From assembly GCF_937900395.1 (NCBI RefSeq), contig NZ_CALCDX010000050.1:1-44017 (forward strand): a stretch of DNA of 44,017 nucleotides. Direction: 5' to 3'. Shown one piece after another: positions 6,932 through 14,210 of the stretch; positions within the stretch are counted from its first letter, which is position 1, and each line of letters begins with the position of its first letter. Under the pieces are notes generated by a model, which was not told the origin of the DNA, searched no databases, and saw nothing but the letters and a program-made list of their open reading frames with translations. This DNA is from an uncultured Caulobacter sp. (GTDB lineage Bacteria > Pseudomonadota > Alphaproteobacteria > Caulobacterales > Caulobacteraceae). The translations under genes were made by a program, and so were the position numbers.

Positions 6932-8053
6932 ATGACCCAAGCCTCCTCCGCTGCTCATTCTCTTGCTGGAAATGGCAAGATCCCCGTCACCGTGCTGACC
7001 GGCTATCTCGGCGCCGGCAAGACCACCCTGCTCAACCGCATCCTCACCGAGGAGCACGGCAAGCGCTACGCCGTGATCGTCAACGAGTTCGGCGAGGTCG
7101 GCATCGACAACGACCTAGTGGTCGGCGCGGACGAGGAAGTGTTCGAGATGAACAACGGCTGCGTCTGCTGCACGGTGCGCGGCGACCTGATCCGGGTTCT
7201 GCAAGGCCTGATGAAGCGCAAGGGCGGCTTTGACGCCATCATCGTCGAGACCACGGGCCTGGCCGATCCCGGCCCGGTGGCCCAGACCTTCTTCGTCGAC
7301 GAGGACGTCAAGGCGCGCACGGCGCTGGACTCGGTCACCGCCGTGGTCGACGCCAAGCACATCATGCTGCGCCTGGGCGACAGCAAGGAGGCCGTCGAGC
7401 AGATCGCCTTCGCCGACCAGATCGTGCTGAACAAGACCGACCTCGTCTCCGAGGACGACCTGCGCCACGTCGAGGCCCGCATCCGCCGGATCAATCCGCT
7501 GGCCCCGATCCACCGCGCCCAGCGCTCGAACGTCCCGCTGGACGCGATCCTGGGCAAGCACAGCTTCGACCTGGACCGCATTACCGAGCTGGAGCCGGAC
7601 TTCCTCAATCCCGCCCACGGCGAGCCGGGTCACGTGCACGACGAGCACTGCGGCCACGATCATCATCACCACCACGATCATGACCATGTGCATGACGAGC
7701 ACTGCGGTCATGACCACCACCATCATCACCACGACGCCAAGAGCGACGTGCACGACGATGGCGTGAAGGGGATCTCCCTGACGCTGGACAAGCCGGTCGA
7801 CGGCCAGAAGATCACCGCCTGGCTGAACGACCTCCTGGCCCGCCGCGGCCCGGACATCCTGCGCGCCAAGGGGATCATCGACGTGAAGGGCGAGAACAAG
7901 CGTCTCGTCTTCCAGGCCGTGCACATGATCCTGGAAGGCGACTTCCAGCGCGAGTGGACCGACAAGGACAAGCGCTACAGCCGCATGGTCTTCATCGGTC
8001 GCGACCTGGACGAGGCCGAGCTGCGCGCGGGCTTCGAAGCGACGGCGGCTTAG
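6932..8053 (+). CDS. COG0523/CobW-family G3E GTPase, putative zinc metallochaperone
   Basis: The 373-residue protein has the Walker A loop GYLGAGKT (24-31), IVNEFGEVGIDN (49-60), the metal-binding CVCC (77-80), VETTGLADP (105-113) and NKTD (167-170). The CobW C-terminal domain covers about 278-370. Between the two domains, residues 229-273 form a His/Asp-rich insert with the unit VHDEHCGHDHHHHH occurring twice (235-248 and 253-266). Family members use GTP hydrolysis to deliver a metal, mainly zinc, to client enzymes when zinc is scarce; a His-rich insert is typical of that subgroup. It probably shares the transcript of the membrane gene 48 bp upstream, under the Zur-like operator. The name CobW is only historical: no cobalamin genes are nearby. 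Confidence 0.92.
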   Translation: MTQASSAAHSLAGNGKIPVTVLTGYLGAGKTTLLNRILTEEHGKRYAVIVNEFGEVGIDNDLVVGADEEVFEMNNGCVCCTVRGDLIRVLQGLMKRKGGFDAIIVETTGLADPGPVAQTFFVDEDVKARTALDSVTAVVDAKHIMLRLGDSKEAVEQIAFADQIVLNKTDLVSEDDLRHVEARIRRINPLAPIHRAQRSNVPLDAILGKHSFDLDRITELEPDFLNPAHGEPGHVHDEHCGHDHHHHHDHDHVHDEHCGHDHHHHHHDAKSDVHDDGVKGISLTLDKPVDGQKITAWLNDLLARRGPDILRAKGIIDVKGENKRLVFQAVHMILEGDFQREWTDKDKRYSRMVFIGRDLDEAELRAGFEATAA

Positions 8054-8057
8054 GGAC

Positions 8058-8222
8058 GAGTCTCCCTCTCCCCTTGTGGGAGAGGGTGGCCCGTTAGGGC
8101 CGGGTGAGGGGTTGAAGACGAGATCCGCCGCGACAGGCCTGACCGCCGTCGCGGCGGCTTTCGTTTGCGCGACCCCTCATCCGTCGCCTTTGGCGACACC
8201 TTCTCCCGCAAGGGGAGAAGGG
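8058..8222. repeat. Paired palindromic repeat with an internal hairpin
   Basis: Two inverted units occupy the gap after the GTPase gene. The left one contains CTCTCCCCTTGTGGGAGAG (about 8064-8082) then GGCCCGTTAGGGCC. The right one contains GTCGCCTTTGGCGAC and CTTCTCCCGCAAGGGGAGAAG. Their outer edges (GTGAGGGGT near 8104-8112; ACCCCTCAT near 8172) are complementary. Between them CCGCCGCGAC (8125-8134) pairs perfectly with GTCGCGGCGG (8148-8157), followed by CTTTCGTTT, a likely terminator for the plus-strand operon. Confidence 0.65.
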
Positions 8223-8229
8223 CCGCTCC

Positions 8230-8266
8230 GGACAAACAAAAGCCCCGGAGCTCGCGCTCCGGGGCT
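8230..8266 (-). terminator. Rho-independent terminator downstream of exbD
   Basis: AGCCCCGGAG (8241-8250) and CTCCGGGGCT (8257-8266) form a perfect 10-bp stem with loop CTCGCG. On the minus strand it is followed by TTTGTTTGTC, so it should end the exbD transcript; on the plus strand TTTCGTGTTCTT follows, so it may work in both directions. Confidence 0.8.
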
Positions 8267-8298
8267 TTCGTGTTCTTGGCTGTCGCCGAGGACGATCC

Positions 8299-8748
8299 TT
8301 AGTGGATGTCTTCGTTGATCAGACCGACCTTGTACCAGCCCGAGGTCTGCAGCTGGTTCAGGACGCCCATGAAGTCGGCGTACATGACGTCGGCGTCGGC
8401 GCGGATCATGATGCGCTGGTCGTCCTTCGGGCCGGCTTGGCCGTTGGCGGCGAACTTGGCGTTCAGGTCAGCTTCCAGGCCGTCCAGGCTGGTCTGCTTG
8501 TCAGCGATGAAGACAGCGCCCGACTTCTGGATCGAGATGAAGACCGGCTCCTTCGGCTTCGGCGCGTTCGGCGGCGGCGGAACCGCCGGCGGCAGGTCGA
8601 TCTTGATGGAGGTCACGGCCATCGGCACGGCGACCATGAAGATGATCAGCAGCACCAGAAGGATGTCCACGAAGGGCGTGACGTTGATTTCGGAATTTTG
8701 GCCCAGCGAATAACGGCCACCGCCGCCGCCAGCAAGTTTAGCCGCCAT
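8299..8748 (-). CDS. exbD: ExbD/TolR-family energy-transducing membrane protein
   Basis: The 149-residue protein has a short cytoplasmic start, then SEINVTPFVDILLVLLIIFM: the Asp in FVDILLVLLIIF is the membrane carboxylate that carries protons in ExbD/TolR. A proline-rich periplasmic linker (PPAVPPPPNAPKPK) leads to the periplasmic domain (VFISIQKSG through MGVLNQLQTSGWYKVGLI). ExbD works with ExbB to pass proton-motive force to TonB or related partners. No exbB or tonB gene lies beside it; the neighbour upstream is a divergent WD40 gene. It therefore either joins an ExbB encoded elsewhere or powers a dedicated system. Confidence 0.93.
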   Translation of the reverse strand: MAAKLAGGGGGRYSLGQNSEINVTPFVDILLVLLIIFMVAVPMAVTSIKIDLPPAVPPPPNAPKPKEPVFISIQKSGAVFIADKQTSLDGLEADLNAKFAANGQAGPKDDQRIMIRADADVMYADFMGVLNQLQTSGWYKVGLINEDIH

Positions 8749-8986
8749 GCCTGACTGTCTCCCAGAAGGCCACGCGCCCCGCGCGCGCCTGAAATGTCAT
8801 TACGTCGCCACGTCTGGCGCAGACGGGCGCGGAAGTAAAGCCCGACGACGCGGCGCAATAGCAAGCCCCTTTTTTCGACTTTTCGCCGAACGCCGTTCGA
8901 ACGGGCGCCTGGGGCCAAACGCGCCCGGAAACGCATCGCCTTGAAAGAGTCTGGCCGGAAAGGCCTCGGCGCATTAAGTGCGACGC

Positions 8987-10018
8987 ATGATCTTTTCCTT
9001 CGACGCCTTCGTCACCGACGTCCTTTTCGACCGTTCCGGCCGCGCCGCCTTCGCCCTGGGCGACGGCACCGTGCGCCTGCAGACCGAGGACGGCTTTGTC
9101 ACCGTGGAAGCCCATGGGGGTCCGCTCGGCGGCGCCGTCCTGGCCGCCGCCGCCCATCCCAGCGGCGCCGGCATCGTCACCGGCGGCGACGATGGCCGCG
9201 TGGTCTGGACCCGAATCGAGAAGGGCGAGGTCGTCGCGACCCTGCTGGCCGAGGTGAAGAACAAGTGGATCGAGCACGTGGCGACCAGCGCCGCCTCGGG
9301 CCTGATCGCCTTCACCGCCGGCAAGGAGGTCCACGTCCGCGACGCCGCCGACCCGGCCTTCGCGCGGACCTTCGCGCACGAGAAGACGGTGTCGGGCCTG
9401 GCCTTCGAGCCCAAGGGCCGCCGCCTGGCGTCGGCCACCTATGGCGGCGCCTATCTCTGGTACGCGCGGATCGCCGACCAGAAGCCGCAACTGCTGAAGT
9501 GGGCCGGCAGCCACATCGCCGTGGCCTTCAGCCCCGACGGCAAGTTCCTGATCTCGTCGATGCAGGAGAACCAGCTGCACGGCTGGCGCCTGTCGGACGG
9601 CAAGGACATGCGGATGGGCGGTTATCCGGCCAAGATCAAAAGCCTGGCCTTCTTCGACAAAGGCAACCTCTTGGTCACGGCCGGCGCCAACGGCGCGGTC
9701 ATCTGGCCGTTCGCCGGCGCCAGCGGCCCGATGGGCAAGGAAGCCGCCGAGATCGGCTTCTCCCGCGATTCGATGGTCGTCCGGGTGGCCGGCATCGACA
9801 CCCATCCGGTCTGCCTGGCCGCCCAGGACAACGGCAAGATCTGGGCGGCTCACATGCGCAACGGCCGCATCGAGACCCTGAAGGCCGAAAAGGGCGCTCC
9901 GATCAGCGCCCTGGCCGTCAGCGCCGACGGCAAGCTCATGGCCTGGGGCGACGAGAGCGGCGAGGCCGGGGTCATGGAGATCCCCGACATCAGCGGCCCG
10001 CGCCAGTTCGCGGGTTAA
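8987..10018 (+). CDS. WD40-repeat beta-propeller protein
   Basis: The 343-residue protein has no signal peptide or membrane segment and is built from repeats of about 40 residues with WD40-like turns. Examples are GGDDGRVVWTRIEKGE, VSGLAFEPKGRRLASATYGG, IAVAFSPDGKFLISSMQENQLHGW and ISALAVSADGKLMAWGDESG. About seven blades can be sketched, with degenerate Trp-Asp dipeptides (VW, LW, GW). Such propellers scaffold protein complexes; no partner is suggested by the neighbours. A GTG nine bases upstream (8978) is an alternative start; I prefer the ATG because neither has a clear ribosome site and MIFSFDAFVTDVLFD begins the first blade. Divergent from exbD, convergent with the nitroreductase. Confidence 0.85.
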   Translation: MIFSFDAFVTDVLFDRSGRAAFALGDGTVRLQTEDGFVTVEAHGGPLGGAVLAAAAHPSGAGIVTGGDDGRVVWTRIEKGEVVATLLAEVKNKWIEHVATSAASGLIAFTAGKEVHVRDAADPAFARTFAHEKTVSGLAFEPKGRRLASATYGGAYLWYARIADQKPQLLKWAGSHIAVAFSPDGKFLISSMQENQLHGWRLSDGKDMRMGGYPAKIKSLAFFDKGNLLVTAGANGAVIWPFAGASGPMGKEAAEIGFSRDSMVVRVAGIDTHPVCLAAQDNGKIWAAHMRNGRIETLKAEKGAPISALAVSADGKLMAWGDESGEAGVMEIPDISGPRQFAG

Positions 10019-10027
10019 GGCCTAGAC

Positions 10028-10690
10028 TTAGAACCCCTTCAGCTCGCCCCACTCCTCGAACGGGGCGCGACGGGAGCGGAAGTTGTTCACCGGGGCGTCG
10101 GCGTCGCGATAGCCCAGGGCCATGCCGGAGAACAGCATGTGCCCTTCCGGCAGGCCGACGTGCTCGTCGACCAGCTTGTTGTAGTGCGACCAGAACTCCT
10201 GCGGACAGGTGTCGAGGCCGCGCTCGACCGCCAGCAGCATGAACGTCTGCATGAACATGCCGACGTCGCTCCACTGCGGCGGGCCGCAGCGGCGGTCGAT
10301 CGAGAAGAACAGCTGCACCGGCGCGCCGAAGCCCTGACCGTTGGTCGAGAACCACTGTAGGCGAGCCATCTTGTCCTCGCGCGGGATGCCCAGCGCGCCA
10401 TACATGTCCTCGCCGACCTGGAAGCGGCGGCTGCGCAGCGGCTCCCACAGGTTGGCGGGATAGACGTCGTATTCGGTCGGGTCGGGCGAGGCGACGCGGG
10501 TCAGCATGGCGTCGGTCAGGGCCTTCAGCGGCGCGCCCGATACGGCCTGGACCCGCCAGGGCTGGAGATTGCCGCCCGAAGGGGCGCGGGCGGCCAGCTC
10601 CAGCAGCTCGCGCACCAGGGCGGCGTCGACGGGGTCCGGCTTGAAGGCGCGCACCGACATACGGCGGTTGACGGCGTCGATCACGTCCAT
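10028..10690 (-). CDS. Nitroreductase-family FMN oxidoreductase
   Basis: The 220-residue protein starts at the ATG at 10690, where MDVIDAVNRRMSVRAFKPDPV matches the R-x-S-x-R-x-F opening that binds FMN phosphate. ARAPSGGNLQPWRV is the second FMN contact. The C-terminal half has DVGMFMQTFMLLAVERGLDTC and a MALGYRDADAPVNNF segment, typical of the NfsA/FRP-like and nitrobenzoate-reductase groups. Members reduce nitro or quinone compounds with NAD(P)H in the cytoplasm. The longer open frame that extends to 11506 is only an overlap with mtgA and is rejected. It stands alone, convergent with the WD40 gene and divergent from mtgA. Confidence 0.93.
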   Translation of the reverse strand: MDVIDAVNRRMSVRAFKPDPVDAALVRELLELAARAPSGGNLQPWRVQAVSGAPLKALTDAMLTRVASPDPTEYDVYPANLWEPLRSRRFQVGEDMYGALGIPREDKMARLQWFSTNGQGFGAPVQLFFSIDRRCGPPQWSDVGMFMQTFMLLAVERGLDTCPQEFWSHYNKLVDEHVGLPEGHMLFSGMALGYRDADAPVNNFRSRRAPFEEWGELKGF

Positions 10691-10816
10691 CGAAGGCTCC
10701 CTTAATCTTCTCGCCGCTAAGCCCGAGCCAGCGACTTTTCCTCTGGCTAGCATCCCGCCGCAGCGTAAAGACAAGTCTGTTCGAGATTCTCTTCCTGATA
10801 GCCTTGGGGGCGTTCC

Positions 10817-11494
10817 TTGCGGCGGCTGTTGCGCAACATCGCTTTGGCTCTGTTCATTATCCTGGTCGCGGGACCGATCGTGACCGTGCTGATCTATCGG
10901 TTCGTGCCGCCGCCGATCACGCCTCTGATGGTGATCCGCGCGGTCGAGGGGAAGGGGCTGGACCATCGCTGGCGGCCGATCGACGAGGTCGCCCCGGCCC
11001 TGCCGCGCGCCCTGATCGCCGCCGAAGACGCCCGGTTCTGCGAGCACCACGGCTTCGACTTCAACGCCCTGCAGAAGGCCTACGCCAACAACGAGGCGGG
11101 CAAGAAGATTCGCGGCGGCTCGACCATCAGCCAGCAGACGGCCAAGAACGTGTTCCTGTGGCCGGGCCGCTCCTATGTCCGCAAGGGGCTGGAGGCCTGG
11201 TTCACCGTGCTGATCGAGGTCGGCTGGGGCAAGAAGCGGATCATGGAGGTCTATCTGAACTCCATCGAGTTCGGCCCGGGCATCTATGGCGCGGAGTCGG
11301 CCTCGCGCCGCTATTTCGGCGTTGGCGCTGACAAGCTGACCCAGGCCCAGGCCTCGCGCCTGGCGGCGATCCTGCCCAGCCCGCTGAAGTGGCGGGTGAT
11401 CAAGCCGGGCAAGTACGTCGCCAAGCGCACGCAGAAGATCGGCAAGGCCTCGAAGACGGTGCGCCGCGACGGCTTGGCGGATTGCGTGAGCTAG
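10817..11494 (+). CDS. mtgA: Monofunctional biosynthetic peptidoglycan transglycosylase
   Basis: The 225-residue family 51 glycosyltransferase has one N-terminal membrane anchor (about 8-28). The catalytic segment is AAEDARFCEHHGFD, with Glu70 the expected general base. GGSTISQQTAKN (100-111) and KKRIMEVYLNSIEFGPGIYG (139-158) are the other conserved motifs. It polymerises lipid II into glycan strands on the periplasmic side and lacks a transpeptidase domain, as is normal for MtgA. The start is a TTG (10817) after a GGGGGCG stretch; a second TTG at 10829 is also possible. Its end overlaps the convergent GST gene by four bases. Confidence 0.95.
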   Translation: MRRLLRNIALALFIILVAGPIVTVLIYRFVPPPITPLMVIRAVEGKGLDHRWRPIDEVAPALPRALIAAEDARFCEHHGFDFNALQKAYANNEAGKKIRGGSTISQQTAKNVFLWPGRSYVRKGLEAWFTVLIEVGWGKKRIMEVYLNSIEFGPGIYGAESASRRYFGVGADKLTQAQASRLAAILPSPLKWRVIKPGKYVAKRTQKIGKASKTVRRDGLADCVS

Positions 11495-12123
11495 CTGCTC
11501 CACCAACCGCGCGTGCCGGGGCAGGCCGCCAGCGCGCGCTGATAGCCGTCCCGCTGGCGCAGCCGCTTAACGTAAGCCATCTCCGCCTCGCCGAGCGCGA
11601 AGTCGATGTTCTTGCGCGCCATCTCCAGGGCGTAGCCGACCGAGACGTCCGCCGCCGTAAAGGTGTCGCCGGCCATGTAGGGCGCCTCCCCCAGCCGCCG
11701 CGTCACCAAGCCGAGGCGGCTGGTGAATACGTGCATGGCCTGGCGGACGGTCCAGTTGTCGCGGTCGGTCTCGGGGGCGAAGTGCTTGGCGCCGGTGAGG
11801 AAGAAGACCGAAGCCGCCAGCCCCGCCTCGCCCAGATGCAGGAACTGCTGGTAGGCGGGGAAGGCGGCGTCTTGCGCGTCCGGCGCCAGGGGCGAGGGGC
11901 CGTAGCGGCCCAGCAGGTACTCCATGATCGCGATCGACTCGACCATGGTGACCCCGCCGTCCCGGATCGCCGGGATGAAGCCGGCGGGATTGATCGCCAG
12001 GAACTCCGGATCGTTCTCCACCCCGGCCAGCAGATCGACGTCCCGGAGCCGATAGGGCAGTCCCATCTCCTCCAGCAGCCAGACCACGCGGAAGCCTCGG
12101 CCCTCGCCGTAGACGGTGATCAT
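11491..12123 (-). CDS. Glutathione S-transferase family protein
   Basis: The 210-residue protein has a thioredoxin-like N-terminal domain with WLLEEMGLPYRLRDVDL, then NPAGFIPAIRDGGVTMVESIAIMEYL. The cis-proline loop and the Glu-Ser dipeptide that bind glutathione are both present. An all-helical C-terminal domain follows (YMAGDTFTAADVSVGYALE is the N-capping box region). It conjugates or otherwise uses glutathione in the cytoplasm; the substrate is unknown. Its ATG overlaps the stop of the glyoxalase-fold gene upstream (ATGA), showing translational coupling, so the two probably act in one detoxification step or pathway. Confidence 0.93.
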   Translation of the reverse strand: MITVYGEGRGFRVVWLLEEMGLPYRLRDVDLLAGVENDPEFLAINPAGFIPAIRDGGVTMVESIAIMEYLLGRYGPSPLAPDAQDAAFPAYQQFLHLGEAGLAASVFFLTGAKHFAPETDRDNWTVRQAMHVFTSRLGLVTRRLGEAPYMAGDTFTAADVSVGYALEMARKNIDFALGEAEMAYVKRLRQRDGYQRALAACPGTRGWWSS

Positions 12124-12866
12124 CCGCGCATGCCCAGGACGGCGAACAGCCCGCCCTGCGGGTCCATGGCGTTGACCACGAAGGCGCCGCCGGGAACCTC
12201 GACAGGGCCCATCAGCACCTGGCCGCCATGGGTCTTGATGCGCTCGACAGCGGAGTCGACGCCCTCCACGCCAAAATAATAGAGCCAGTACGGCATCGGC
12301 GCCGGCGCGTGATTGCTGAACATGCCGCCGATCGCCGCCGCGCTGGGGCCAAAGGTCTGGTAGACGCCCATCTCGCCCATCGGCACGGCGTCGTGCTTTA
12401 CCCAGCCGAACAAGGGCGCATAGAAGTCGAAGGCCTTTTCCCAGTCGGCCGCGTGCAGTTCGGCCCAGCCCAGCGAACCCGGCGACATCGGCGCGGGACG
12501 GGGCGGCGGCGCATCGAGCGGGCCCCGGAACAGGATGAACATCGCGCCTTGCGGATCGGCGACGACGGCGAAGCGGCCGACGCCGGGAATGTCCTGCGGC
12601 GCCTTGTGGACCGCGCCGCCGGCGGCCTCGACCTTTCCGGCGAAGGCGTCGACGTCATCGACGCCGACATAGCCCAGCCAGCCCGCCGGGACGTCCTTCA
12701 TCTCCAGCATGCCGCCGACATGGAAACCTCCGGCCTTGAAGATCGTGTAGGGGCCGGCGGGACCGGAGGAGGCCTCGGTCGTCCAGCCGACAACGGCCGT
12801 GTAGAACGCTCCCGCCGCCTTCGTGTCGGGCGTGACCAGTTCGAACCAGACGAAGTCACTAGCCAT
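12120..12866 (-). CDS. VOC-superfamily protein with two glyoxalase-like domains
   Basis: The 248-residue protein has two tandem vicinal-oxygen-chelate modules. The first begins FVWFELVTPDTKAAGAFYTAVVGW and ends FAVVADPQGAMFILFRG. The second begins LGWAELHAADWEKAFDFYAPLFGW and ends FVVNAMDPQGGLFAVLG. This paired arrangement is typical of the hydroxylase/glyoxalase-like DNA-binding or antibiotic-resistance VOC group, whose metal and substrate differ widely. The start is the ATG at 12866 rather than the longer frame to 12950, since MASDFVWFELV opens the fold directly. It is coupled to the GST gene and lies 95 bp after the DUF899 gene on the same strand. Confidence 0.9.
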   Translation of the reverse strand: MASDFVWFELVTPDTKAAGAFYTAVVGWTTEASSGPAGPYTIFKAGGFHVGGMLEMKDVPAGWLGYVGVDDVDAFAGKVEAAGGAVHKAPQDIPGVGRFAVVADPQGAMFILFRGPLDAPPPRPAPMSPGSLGWAELHAADWEKAFDFYAPLFGWVKHDAVPMGEMGVYQTFGPSAAAIGGMFSNHAPAPMPYWLYYFGVEGVDSAVERIKTHGGQVLMGPVEVPGGAFVVNAMDPQGGLFAVLGMRG

Positions 12867-12961
12867 GGGAGTCTTTCTTCGAGAAGGGGAGGGTGTCAGG
12901 AGGCCAGCCGGAGGCATGGCCTCGACGAAGGTGTTCCAGGAACGGATCATGCGTTGGGGCG

Positions 12962-13702
12962 TCAGGCGGCCGCCCCGCCGCAGCAGGCGGGTTTGGGCTG
13001 AGCGTCCTCATACTCGTCGTGGCGGCGAATGAAGTTCATCGTCTCGCCCTCGTTACGCCCCAGCGGCGCGCGATCGAGAAGCATCAGGGTCGCCAGCGCC
13101 TCTTCCAGCCCGCGGGCGTAGGTCGAATAGGTGTGGAACACTTGGCCCTCGGCGTCGCGATAGAAGGCCGACAGACCCGGCAGCTCGTCGTGGCCTTGGT
13201 CCGCCGGCAGGTCGGTGAAGTTGTAGCGGATCGTCTCTGACGCCAGTTCTGCGGGCGTGAACGAGACATGGAAGTCGCGGTTGAAGTCGCCGCCGTGCGA
13301 CGACACCCACGGAAACGTCCAGCCCATGCGGCGCTTGTAGGCCTGGATCTTGGCCAGGGGCGCTCGGGACACGGCGACCAGCGTCACGTCGTGGTGGTTC
13401 AGGTGCGGCAGCGTCCCGTCGAAATGATCGGCCATGAACGAGCAGCCCTCGCAACCCGCGTCCCAGTCCGGCCCCAGCATGAAGTGGTAGACGAGCAGCT
13501 GGCTGCGGCCCTCGAACAACTGGTCCAGGCTCTTGGGGCCCGCCTCGGTGTCGAAGGCGTAGGCCTTGTCCAGCTTCACCCAGGGCAGGGCCATGCGCTC
13601 GGCGTTCAGGGCGTCACGGGCGCGGGTATGGGCCTTTTCCTTGACCAGCAGGGCGCGGCGCGCGTCCAGCCATTCCTCGCGGGAAACCACGGCATGCGAC
13701 AT
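12962..13702 (-). CDS. DUF899 family thioredoxin-like protein
   Basis: The 246-residue protein starts at the ATG at 13702 (a GTG precedes it immediately). It opens with VSREEWLDARRALLVKEKAH, the signature beginning of DUF899. The thioredoxin-like core has YHFMLGPDWDAGCEGCSFMADHFDG with a Cys84-x-x-Cys87 pair, then LVAVSRAPLAKIQAYKRRMGW and SSHGGDFNRDFHVSF. It ends in a short Cys-Cys-Gly-Gly tail. The family is thought to be redox-active but is not well characterised. It is divergent from the marR gene at 13767, with a palindrome in the 64-bp gap, so the regulator probably controls both. Confidence 0.92.
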   Translation of the reverse strand: MSHAVVSREEWLDARRALLVKEKAHTRARDALNAERMALPWVKLDKAYAFDTEAGPKSLDQLFEGRSQLLVYHFMLGPDWDAGCEGCSFMADHFDGTLPHLNHHDVTLVAVSRAPLAKIQAYKRRMGWTFPWVSSHGGDFNRDFHVSFTPAELASETIRYNFTDLPADQGHDELPGLSAFYRDAEGQVFHTYSTYARGLEEALATLMLLDRAPLGRNEGETMNFIRRHDEYEDAQPKPACCGGAAA

Positions 13703-13731
13703 CACGTCCTCCGTAAGCTGAGCTGTTTTCC

Positions 13732-13760
13732 TTGACTAATAACGTTGATATCAACATAAA
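13732..13760 (+). promoter_or_regulatory. marR promoter with embedded palindromic operator
   Basis: TTGACT (13732-13737) and CATAAA (13755-13760) are separated by 17 bp and make a plausible promoter for marR. The perfect palindrome GTTGATATCAAC (13744-13755) lies between the two boxes. A dimeric MarR protein bound there would block its own promoter and probably the divergent DUF899 promoter. Confidence 0.6.
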
Positions 13761-13766
13761 TTGGGC

Positions 13767-14210
13767 ATGTCAAAGCCGGTCGTGATTCCCTTTGAGACGA
13801 CGATCCACGTCCGCGACACTTGCCTGTGCCTGCACGTCCAGCGGGCGGCGCGGGCGCTGGCCCGCCGCTTCGACGAGGCTCTGCGACCGTTGGGTCTGAC
13901 CAACGGCCAGTTCTCGCTGCTGATGTCGCTGAACCGACCCGAGCCCGCCGGCATGGGCGGCGTCGCCAATCTGCTGGCCATGGACCGCACGACCCTGACG
14001 GCGGCGCTGAAGCCGCTGGAGCGCCGGGGGCTGCTAACGGTCGCGCCCGATCCCAAGGATGGCCGGGCGCGGGTACTGAGCCTGACCCCGGACGGCCGGG
14101 CCTTGCTGGCCCAGGCGCTCCCGATCTGGACCCGCGAACACGGCAAGCTGGACGAGGATCTGGGCGGCGGCGCGGACGACCTTCGCGCGGGCCTGAGGGC
14201 GATCGCCTAG
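13767..14210 (+). CDS. MarR-family transcriptional regulator
   Basis: The 147-residue protein starts at the ATG at 13767 (a TTG six bases upstream is less likely). LCLHVQRAARALARRFDEALRPLGLTNGQFSLLMSL is the first helix pair of a MarR fold. NLLAMDRTTLTAALKPLERRGLL is the recognition helix, and PDPKDGRARVLSLTPDGRALL is the winged beta-hairpin with the family-typical Asp-x-Arg. These repressors usually release DNA when bound by phenolic or oxidised ligands. The neighbours (DUF899 redox protein, glyoxalase-like protein and GST) suggest an electrophile or oxidant stress circuit. Its 3' end overlaps that of modE. Confidence 0.93.
   Translation: MSKPVVIPFETTIHVRDTCLCLHVQRAARALARRFDEALRPLGLTNGQFSLLMSLNRPEPAGMGGVANLLAMDRTTLTAALKPLERRGLLTVAPDPKDGRARVLSLTPDGRALLAQALPIWTREHGKLDEDLGGGADDLRAGLRAIA

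Noticed and set aside
7616..7750. Possible short tandem repeat or CRISPR-like array in the His-rich stretch
   Set aside because: There are only two units, in frame inside a CDS, and they encode a typical metal-binding insert.
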